A DNA stretch of 64,000 bases from Actinomadura parmotrematis (GTDB taxonomy: Bacteria > Actinomycetota > Actinomycetes > Streptosporangiales > Streptosporangiaceae). The stretch is taken from the NCBI RefSeq assembly GCF_019458805.1, contig NZ_JAIBOA010000026.1:54091-118090 (forward strand), read 5' to 3'. The translations under genes were made by a program, and so were the position numbers. The notes under the pieces are model-generated. The model saw nothing but the letters and a program-made list of their open reading frames with translations, was not told the DNA's origin and did not search any database. Shown here one piece after another: positions 58,089 to 64,000 of the stretch. Position 1 is the first letter of the stretch; every line of letters starts with the position of its first letter.

Positions 58089-58823
58089 ATGCTGCGCACG
58101 ATCATCGTCAGCGAGACGCGGCTGCGGCTGCGCGAGGGGCTCACCCCCGCGCTCGCCGTCGCCCTGCCGCTCGCCCTGCTGCTCACCTTCGGGCTGCTGC
58201 CGCACGCGGCCAGCCCGTCCGCCGACCTCGGCGGGCAGACGTCCCGCGAGTACATCGCCGCGCTCGCCACCGCCGTCGCGTTCGCGGTGCTGGCCCTCAC
58301 GATGCTGCCCGGCGTCCTGTCGGACTACCGGGAGAAGGGCGTGCTGCGGCGGCTGCACGCCACACCCGTCCGGCCCACCGCGCTGCTGGTCGCCGAGCTG
58401 GCCGTCATGGCCGGGGCGTCGCTGGTGTCGCTGGCGCTGATGGTCGGCGGCGGGCGGATCATGCTCGGCACCGCGCTGCCGCGCGCCGGCGGCTGGTTCG
58501 CGCTCGCCGCCGCGCTCTGCCTGCTGTCGATGCTGGCCCTCGGCACGCTGATCAGCGCGGTGGCGCCGTCGGGCCGGGCGGGCAACGCCCTCGGCGTGCT
58601 GGCCTTCTTCCCCAGCATGTTCCTCGCCGGCGTCTACACCCCCTACGACACCATGCCGCACGGCCTGCAGCGGGTCTGCGACTGGACGCCGCTCTGCGCC
58701 GGGCTGCGCGCGATGCGGGCGGCATGGTCCGGGCACGCCCCGACCGCCATGGAACTGGCCATAATGACCGGGTACGGGCTGGTCGCGACGATCGCGGCGG
58801 CCAAGCTCTTCCGCTGGGAGTAG
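58089..58823 (+). CDS. ABC-2 exporter permease
   Basis: A 244-residue membrane protein with six predicted helices. LSDYREKGVLRRLHATPVRP is the ABC-2 signature coupling helix, and GNALGVLAFFPSMFLAGVYT with PYDTMP is the C-terminal membrane block. It starts 34 bases after the ATPase gene with GGAGG in front. It forms the transport channel with the ATPase; the cargo is unknown, most likely a drug or membrane-active compound sensed by the adjoining kinase. Confidence 0.93.
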   Translation: MLRTIIVSETRLRLREGLTPALAVALPLALLLTFGLLPHAASPSADLGGQTSREYIAALATAVAFAVLALTMLPGVLSDYREKGVLRRLHATPVRPTALLVAELAVMAGASLVSLALMVGGGRIMLGTALPRAGGWFALAAALCLLSMLALGTLISAVAPSGRAGNALGVLAFFPSMFLAGVYTPYDTMPHGLQRVCDWTPLCAGLRAMRAAWSGHAPTAMELAIMTGYGLVATIAAAKLFRWE

Positions 58824-58828
58824 GGGCC

Positions 58829-60121
58829 ATGGCCGAGGACGGGCGCGCGGGCCGGGCCGCCGGGCCCGGGGCGCGGATGGACGCCTTCGAGCGCCGCGAG
58901 AACCGGATCCTGCTGGCCTCCCCCTACGTCGTCGTCGGCGCGACCACCGCGATCGCCCTGCTGAACGAGCACCCCTCCGCCGGGCGGGCGGCGGCGACGC
59001 TCGGCGCCGCCGCCGCCCTGCTGGCCTGGGTCGCGGGGTTCGTCACGCTGCGGCGGGGCCGGCCGCTGCCGGGTCCCGCGGCCTACGCCTTCATCGGCGG
59101 GGTGCTGGCCCTGCTGGGCGTGCTGATCACGCTGGATCCGATGTTCGGGTTCGTGAGCATCCTCGCCTACTCCCACCTGCAGGTCCTGCCGCCCCGGGGG
59201 CGGCTCCCCGGCGTCGTCCCCGTCGCCGCGCTCGCCGCCCTGTCGCAGGTCGGCGGCCCGGGAAGCGTCCACGGCACCGTCTGGGCGGTCTACGCGGCGG
59301 TGTTCGCGGTGAACGTCGCGCTCGCCGGGTCGCTCTGCTACTTCCTGTGGCGCGGCGACGAGGAGTCGCAGCGGCGCCGCGCCGTCATCGAGGAGCTCGC
59401 CGAGGCCAACGCGCGGCTGGAGGAGATGATGCGCGAGAACGCCGGGCTGCACGCCCAGCTCCTCGTCCAGGCCCGCGAGGCGGGCGTGCACGACGAGCGG
59501 CAGCGGATGGCCGGGGAGATCCACGACACCATCGCGCAGGGCCTCGCCGGCGTCGTCACCCAGCTGCAGGCCGCCCGGCAGGCGCACGGCCGGGGCGGCG
59601 ACTGGCTGCGGCACCTGGACCTCGCGCAGGAGATGGCCCGCGGCGGCCTCGCCGAGGCGCGCCGCTCGGTGCACGCCCTGCGGCCCGCCGCGCTGGAGGA
59701 GGCCGCGCTGCCCGACGCGCTCGCCGGCGTCACCGCCCGCTGGAGCGAGCTGCACCGCGTCCCCGCCGAGATGACCACGACCGGTACGGTGCGGGCCATG
59801 CACCCCGAAGTGGAGGGCACGCTGCTGCGCACCGCGCAGGAGGCGCTCGCCAACGTCGCCAAGCACGCGGGCGCGTCCCGCGTCGCGGTCACCCTGTCCT
59901 ACATGGGCGACCAGGTCACCCTCGACGTCCGCGACGACGGCGCGGGCTTCGCGCCGGACCGGCCGCGCGGCGGCAGCGAGAGCGGCGGCTACGGCCTGGC
60001 GGCGATGCGGCGCCGGGTGGCGCGGGTCGCCGGGACGCTGGCGGTGGAGTCCGAGCCGGGCGCCGGCACCGCCGTGTCGGCGAGCGTGCCCGCCGTCCCG
60101 GCCGCCGGGGGCGGGGCGTGA
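58829..60121 (+). CDS. Sensor histidine kinase, NarL-type (HisKA_3)
   Basis: A 430-residue membrane kinase. Residues 25-175 hold five to six hydrophobic segments with no large extracellular loop, so an intramembrane signal is likely. A short coiled coil (EELAEANARLEEMMRENAG) leads to the HisKA_3 domain with phospho-acceptor His232 in RMAGEIHDTIAQGLA. The HATPase domain contains RTAQEALANVAKHAGAS (N box), DVRDDGAGF (G1) and GYGLAAMRRRV (G2). It lies five bases after the permease stop and overlaps its response regulator. Confidence 0.95.
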   Translation: MAEDGRAGRAAGPGARMDAFERRENRILLASPYVVVGATTAIALLNEHPSAGRAAATLGAAAALLAWVAGFVTLRRGRPLPGPAAYAFIGGVLALLGVLITLDPMFGFVSILAYSHLQVLPPRGRLPGVVPVAALAALSQVGGPGSVHGTVWAVYAAVFAVNVALAGSLCYFLWRGDEESQRRRAVIEELAEANARLEEMMRENAGLHAQLLVQAREAGVHDERQRMAGEIHDTIAQGLAGVVTQLQAARQAHGRGGDWLRHLDLAQEMARGGLAEARRSVHALRPAALEEAALPDALAGVTARWSELHRVPAEMTTTGTVRAMHPEVEGTLLRTAQEALANVAKHAGASRVAVTLSYMGDQVTLDVRDDGAGFAPDRPRGGSESGGYGLAAMRRRVARVAGTLAVESEPGAGTAVSASVPAVPAAGGGA

Positions 60122-60786
60122 GCGCGGCGGGCGCGCCGATCGGGCTGCTGATCGTCGACGACCATCCGGTCGTCCGCGACGGGCTGCGCGGCATGTTCAC
60201 CGGCGAGCCGGGGTTCGCCGTCCTCGGCGAGGCCGCCGACGGGGCGGCCGCCGTCGAGCTCGCCGCCCGCCTCGCGCCCGACGTCGTGCTGATGGACCTG
60301 CGGATGCCCGGCACCGACGGCGTCACCGCGATCACCCGGATGGCCGAGCGGGGCCTGCCCGCCCGCGTCCTCGTGCTGACCACCTACGACACCGACGCCG
60401 ACGTGCTGCCCGCGATCGAGGCGGGCGCCACCGGCTACCTGCTGAAGGACGCGACGCCGGCCGAGCTGTTCCGCGCGGTGCGCGCCGCGGCGCGCGGCGA
60501 GTCGGCGCTGTCGCCGCCGGTGGCGTCGCTGCTGGTCGGCCGGGTGCGGGCGGCGGCGTCGCCCGCGCCCGACGCCGAGCCGCTCAGCCCCCGCGAGCTG
60601 GAGGTCCTCGGGCTGATCGCGCGCGGCGGCACCAACCGGGAGGTCGCCGCCCGGCTGTTCATCAGCGAGGCGACCGTCAAGACCCATTTGCTGCACGTCT
60701 ACGCCAAGCTCGGCGTTAAGGACCGCGCCGCCGCGGTCGCCGCCGCGTTCGAGCGCGGCCTGCTGCGGCCCGCGCCGCCGTCCTGA
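60118..60786 (+). CDS. NarL/LuxR-family response regulator
   Basis: A 222-residue regulator. The receiver has IGLLIVDDHPVV (acidic pair), phospho-acceptor Asp60 in VVLMDLRMPGTDG, the conserved Thr in VLVLTTYDTD and Lys in YLLKDA. The LuxR HTH at about 155-215 reads LSPRELEVLGLIARGGTNRE, then ATVKTHLLHVYAKLGVKDRA. The GTG start overlaps the kinase stop (GTGA). It probably controls the exporter genes upstream in the same operon. Confidence 0.96.
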   Translation: MSAAGAPIGLLIVDDHPVVRDGLRGMFTGEPGFAVLGEAADGAAAVELAARLAPDVVLMDLRMPGTDGVTAITRMAERGLPARVLVLTTYDTDADVLPAIEAGATGYLLKDATPAELFRAVRAAARGESALSPPVASLLVGRVRAAASPAPDAEPLSPRELEVLGLIARGGTNREVAARLFISEATVKTHLLHVYAKLGVKDRAAAVAAAFERGLLRPAPPS

Positions 60787-60789
60787 CCG

Positions 60790-61449
60790 TCAGGGGACGC
60801 GGTCGGGGGCGGGGCCGGTGCCGAAGAGGTCGCGGTGGGCGGCGCGGAGCGCGCCGAGGCAGTGGTCGAGACGCGTGAACGCCTCCTTGGCGGCGACGCC
60901 GTCGAGGTGCCCGGCGAGCGCCGCGGCGGCGTCCTCCATCTCGGTGAGGCGCGCGCGCAGGACCGCGGTCTGGCGGCGCAGCCGGGCGGGGCCGCCCGCG
61001 CCGGGCAGCACCTCGTCCAGCAGCGCCGACTGCGCGCGGACGCTGCGGCGCGCCCGGTCGAGCTCGACGAGCCGCCCGACCTTGGACCGCACCACCCACG
61101 GGTCGAACGGCTTGGCCAGGTAGTCGACGGCGCCCGCCGCGTACCCGCGGAGCGCCGTGGCGGGATCGCCGCCCGCCGGGGCGAGCAGCACGATCGGCAC
61201 GTCGCTGCCGCGGCCGCCGCGCTGGATGTGGTAGGCCGTCTCGAAACCGTCCATGCCGGGCATCGCCACGTCCAGCAGCACGACGGCGTAGTCGTCGCCC
61301 GCGAGCGCGCGCAGCGCCTCGGCGCCCGACCCCGCCGGCCGCACCGCCACGCCCGTGCCGGTGAGGATCGCGGTCAGCGCGAGCTGGTTCTCGCGCTGGT
61401 CGTCGACCACCAGGATCCTGGCCTGGTGGCCGGCGGCAGCATGGTCCAT
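60790..61449 (-). CDS. Response regulator with helical output domain
   Basis: A 219-residue protein: a receiver domain (ARILVVDDQRENQLAL, Asp60 in VVLLDVAMPGMDG, Lys in YLAKPFDPW) and a C-terminal helical region of about 90 residues rich in Arg/Leu/Glu with a coiled-coil pattern, without a DNA-binding motif. The receiver position that normally holds Thr/Ser after strand 4 is Ala (IVLLAPAGG), so signal relay may be altered. The start at 61449 follows GGGGGCG. It is divergent from a SpoIIE-type phosphatase, and the two may form one signalling pair. Confidence 0.88.
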   Translation of the reverse strand: MDHAAAGHQARILVVDDQRENQLALTAILTGTGVAVRPAGSGAEALRALAGDDYAVVLLDVAMPGMDGFETAYHIQRGGRGSDVPIVLLAPAGGDPATALRGYAAGAVDYLAKPFDPWVVRSKVGRLVELDRARRSVRAQSALLDEVLPGAGGPARLRRQTAVLRARLTEMEDAAAALAGHLDGVAAKEAFTRLDHCLGALRAAHRDLFGTGPAPDRVP

Positions 61450-61585
61450 GTCGCCCCCGGGGCCGTCGCCGCGGCCGGCCCGGGCCCGGGCGGACCTTGC
61501 CGACTCGGTGTGTCTGCGGGCCTCCAGTCTGTCACCATGGCAGGGAACCCGCCCGGTGAAACACATCTTCTCCCAGGGGGCGGCC

Positions 61586-63643
61586 GTGCCGGACGCGCAC
61601 AGGTCCAGCGCCGTCTACCCGCCCGACGGCGCCTCGGTCCCGGCCGCGCGCGCCTTCGTGCGGAGCACGCTGACCGGCTGGTCGGTCCCGGCCGAGCGCG
61701 CCGAGGACGCCGTCCTGCTCGCCGGCGAGCTGATGGACGGCGCGGTGCGGCATTCGGGCACCGAGATCGAGCTGACCTGCGCGCTGGACCGGCCCGGCGG
61801 CCTCGTCCGCGTGCAGGTCCGCGACCTGCCGCCGCGCGCGGAGCCCGGCTCCCCCGCGCGGGGCGGGCCCGGCGAGGCGTGGGCGGAGCGGCCGGGCGGC
61901 CCGTCCCTCACCCGGGCGCTCGCCGAGCGGTGGGGCGTCACCTACAGCGCCGCCGACCGGACCGTCTGGTTCGAGCTCGGCGCCGAGCGGCCCGCCGCGC
62001 CCGCCGACGTCCCGCCGCCGCACGCGCCGGCCGCGCCGCTGCTGCCCGCGGGCGCGCCGCCGCTCGGGCGGCTCGCCGACCACGTGGTGCAGTGGTTGCG
62101 GGTCGGCGCGCACGCCGACGTCGCGTGCGTGCTGGCGGGCGGGCGCGGCGGCGCGCGGGTGCTGGCCGCCGCGACGGCCGGCGGCGCCGCGTTCGACGCC
62201 GCCGGGATCGAGCCGCTCGCCGGGGCGTGGCTGGAGCACGCCGGGCTGGTCGCGGCGCCGCCCGGCGGCCCCTACCGGTCGGTCGCGGCGATCCCGCTGC
62301 GCGACGAGGGGCGGCGGCTCGGGCTGCTCGTCGTCGCCGCGGTCGCCGAGCGCCGCTTCGACGAGAGCGCCCTCACCCGGCTGCGGTACGCCGCCGAGGC
62401 GCTGACGCCCGTGCTGGCCCGCGAGAACGACCAGGTCACCCGGCGCGGCTACCGCGACTGGCTGGGGTTCCTCAACGAGGCGGGCGAGATGCTCGCCGGC
62501 ACCCTGGACGAGGAGCTGGTGCTCGCGCTCGCCGGGCAGCTGTACGTGCCGCGCGTCGCCGAATGGTGCGCCCTCTACCTGGAGGACGCGGCGGGCGGCG
62601 CGCGCCTCGCGCACGTCTGGCACGCCGACGAGCAGCGCATCGCCGGGCTGCGGCGGCTGCTGGAGGACGCGCCGCCGCCGCTGCCGCACCACGTCCGCGA
62701 GCCGCGCCCCTGGCCCGGCCTCGCCGGGCTGGACGGGCCGGGGCGGCGGCTCGCCGGCCCGTGCGTGCTGGAGCTGCCGCTGTTCGGCCGGGACGCCCCG
62801 CTCGGCGCGGTGCTGCTCGGCTGCCCCGACGAGAGCGGCCTGCCCGGCGAGCTGGTGGGCCTCGCCGCCGACCTCGGGACGCGGGTCGCGCAGGCGCTGC
62901 GCAACGCGCGCCGCTACGGCGCGCAGGCGAGCACCAGCCGCATCCTGCAGCGCAGCCTGCTGCCGTCGCAGCTGCCGCAGGTGCCGGGCGTGGACTACGA
63001 CATCGTGTACCTGCCCGCGGGCGAGGACGCCGCGGCGGGCGGCGACTTCTACGACGTGTTCGCCGCCGGCGCCGACCGGTGGCGGTTCATGCTGGGCGAC
63101 GTGTGCGGCACCGGCCCCGAGGCGGCCGCGGTGACCGGCGTCGTCCGGCACACCCTGCGCGCGCTGAGCCGCGAGGGCCACGACCCGGCGCGGGCGCTGG
63201 ACCGGCTGAACGACATGCTGGTCGACGACGCCGAGCGGCTCCTCACGATGCTGCACGGCGAGCTGTGCCCGGCGGCGGACGGCGGGGCGCGGCTGACGCT
63301 GGCGGTGGCGGGGCATCCGCTGCCGCTGCTGCTGCGCGGCGGCCTGGTGGCGCCGCTCGGCACCTCGCAGATGCTGCTCGGCGCGCTGCCGAGCAGCGGC
63401 TACCGCCTGGACCTCGCCGACCTGCGCTCTGGCGACGTCCTGCTCTGCGTCACCGACGGCGTCACCGAGCGCCGCGACGGCGACCGGCTGCTGGACGACG
63501 CCGGCGGCCTCGCCGACATCCTCGCGGCCTGCCCGGCCACCGGCCCGGACGCGGTCACCCGGCACGTGTGCGACAGGGTCCGCGCCTTCGGCGGCGGCCC
63601 CCTGACCGACGACATGGCCATCCTCGCCCTCCACGTCCACTGA
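61586..63643 (+). CDS. SpoIIE-family PP2C phosphatase with N-terminal HATPase and GAF domains
   Basis: A 685-residue signalling protein. Residues 1-135: RsbW-like HATPase fold with VLLAGELMDGAVRHSG, where the normally conserved N-box Asn is Gly, so ATP binding may be lost. Residues 150-420: GAF-like sensor regions. Residues 440-685: PP2C phosphatase with AAGGDFYDVFAAG, GDVCGTGPEAAAVTGVVRHT, GHPLPLLL, CVTDGVTERRDGD and LTDDMAILALHVH, all metal-binding Asp positions present. It probably dephosphorylates an anti-sigma-factor antagonist. The GTG at 61586 follows a GGGGGCGG site; a longer start at 61556 is possible. Confidence 0.9.
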   Translation: MPDAHRSSAVYPPDGASVPAARAFVRSTLTGWSVPAERAEDAVLLAGELMDGAVRHSGTEIELTCALDRPGGLVRVQVRDLPPRAEPGSPARGGPGEAWAERPGGPSLTRALAERWGVTYSAADRTVWFELGAERPAAPADVPPPHAPAAPLLPAGAPPLGRLADHVVQWLRVGAHADVACVLAGGRGGARVLAAATAGGAAFDAAGIEPLAGAWLEHAGLVAAPPGGPYRSVAAIPLRDEGRRLGLLVVAAVAERRFDESALTRLRYAAEALTPVLARENDQVTRRGYRDWLGFLNEAGEMLAGTLDEELVLALAGQLYVPRVAEWCALYLEDAAGGARLAHVWHADEQRIAGLRRLLEDAPPPLPHHVREPRPWPGLAGLDGPGRRLAGPCVLELPLFGRDAPLGAVLLGCPDESGLPGELVGLAADLGTRVAQALRNARRYGAQASTSRILQRSLLPSQLPQVPGVDYDIVYLPAGEDAAAGGDFYDVFAAGADRWRFMLGDVCGTGPEAAAVTGVVRHTLRALSREGHDPARALDRLNDMLVDDAERLLTMLHGELCPAADGGARLTLAVAGHPLPLLLRGGLVAPLGTSQMLLGALPSSGYRLDLADLRSGDVLLCVTDGVTERRDGDRLLDDAGGLADILAACPATGPDAVTRHVCDRVRAFGGGPLTDDMAILALHVH

Positions 63644-63742
63644 CCGCCCGGTCATTCTCCGTCGAGACGCGGCGTGTTGGGCACTTTCGATCTCCAAAGT
63701 GTCCAACACGCCGCATCTCAACTCTCAATGACCGGCCGGTCA
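63641..63742. repeat. Dispersed palindromic element, copy 2
   Basis: Arms of 47 bases (63641-63687 and 63696-63742) around an 8-base loop. The outer part is TGACCGCCCGGTCATT against its near-complement; the inner part is GAGACGCGGCGTGTTG plus GGCACTTT. Mismatches are few and several become G-U pairs in RNA. The first three bases are the stop codon of the phosphatase gene. It is homologous to the element at 33197-33308, with a conserved TTTCGATC loop region and a different, still paired apical stem. Confidence 0.8.
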
Positions 63743-63865
63743 CGGACGGCGGGGCGCATCGAAAGCGAAAGGGTGGGCTGCCCGCAATGGATCACCTGAC
63801 GATGGCGCCGACGGCGAAACCCCGACAAGGCCGGCACACGGGCGGGGCCTCCCGGAAACAAAACA

Positions 63866-63951
63866 AGCGGGGCGGGCAGGGCGGACGTGCCGAGCGGGGC
63901 GGACGTGCCAGGCGGGGCGGGCAGGGCGGGCAGGGCGAGCCGAGCGGGGCG
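63866..63951. repeat. GC-rich short tandem repeats near the window end
   Basis: Units such as AGCGGGGCGG, GCGGACGTGCC and GGGCAGGGC recur imperfectly. No reading frame is supported. The 357 bases after the phosphatase gene contain only the palindromic element, about 120 bases without recognised features, this repeat and the homopolymer run. Confidence 0.6.
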
Positions 63952-64000
63952 GGCGGGGGGGGGGGGGGGCCCCCCCCCCCCCGGGGGGGCCCCCCCCCCC
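63952..64000. other. Alternating G and C homopolymer runs (probable assembly artefact)
   Basis: The last 49 bases consist almost only of long runs of G, then C, then G, then C. Natural sequence of this form is very unlikely; it looks like low-quality sequence at a contig end. Confidence 0.85.

Noticed and set aside
61532..63721. Open frame of 729 codons opposite the SpoIIE phosphatase
   Set aside because: Antisense shadow that ends within the palindromic element; the plus-strand gene has complete PP2C motifs.
1..64000. tRNA, rRNA or CRISPR features
   Set aside because: No T-loop pattern (GGTTCGAATCC-like), no conserved rRNA segments and no regularly spaced direct repeats were seen on reading the sequence; a covariance search was not possible.

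Overview
The window is very GC-rich DNA, with G/C at almost every third codon position, many GTG and TTG starts, and several apparently leaderless genes. Together with a relative of the mycothiol-linked nitroreductase Rv2466c, an IdeR/DmdR-type iron box, SpoIIE-type phosphatases and a PknB-type kinase, this points to a filamentous actinomycete; a Streptosporangiales/Thermomonosporaceae-like organism is an inference. The right end runs into alternating G and C homopolymers and is probably a contig end or assembly artefact.

Layout. 1-840: remnants of three genes (a flavoprotein monooxygenase with a one-base frameshift, a LysR regulator piece, an MFS transporter tail). 846-7069: flavodoxin-like protein, FUSC-type membrane protein, an M20 amidohydrolase, and a MerR/ABC-ATPase/ABC-permease operon driven by a MerR-type promoter. 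7166-11637: DNA polymerase III alpha (dnaE) and an iron-regulated siderophore-interacting reductase. 11848-17179: an aromatic ring-cleavage operon resembling gallate catabolism (galB, galC, galD and a VOC-type extradiol dioxygenase) with a GntR regulator and an NAD(P)-dependent dehydrogenase; three near-identical palindromes mark its promoters. 17396-26823: an eight-gene operon with an oligopeptide-type ABC importer, a DUF1684 protein and three luciferase-like flavin monooxygenases. 26834-36619: assorted genes (HD hydrolase, lipoprotein, serine hydrolase, GabT with its PucR regulator, sulfotransferase, beta-propeller protein, acyl-CoA dehydrogenase with a TetR regulator, PH-domain protein). 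36606-41342: a second, four-gene operon of luciferase-like monooxygenases. 41497-46320: a receptor Ser/Thr kinase and two tandem HEAT-like paralogues. 46317-56960: sbcC and sbcD, a TPR/Sel1 protein, an MBL hydrolase, separate RibD-type reductase and deaminase genes, a DsbA-fold oxidoreductase and an aldehyde dehydrogenase. 57107-63643: an ABC-2 exporter with its NarL-type two-component system, then a divergent response regulator/SpoIIE phosphatase pair.

The most interesting signals are: (i) one inverted repeat, CCTAC-N7-GTAGG, in front of both luciferase-like monooxygenase operons, which suggests one regulon, probably for scavenging organosulfur or a similar heteroatom compound; (ii) a gallate-type lower pathway paired with a VOC-family dioxygenase instead of the usual LigAB-type enzyme, with three shared GntR boxes; (iii) a dispersed palindromic element of about 100 bp found twice directly after stop codons, with compensatory changes in its stem and a conserved loop; (iv) a MerR promoter in which the start codon falls at the predicted transcription start, and a wider set of leaderless -10 boxes.
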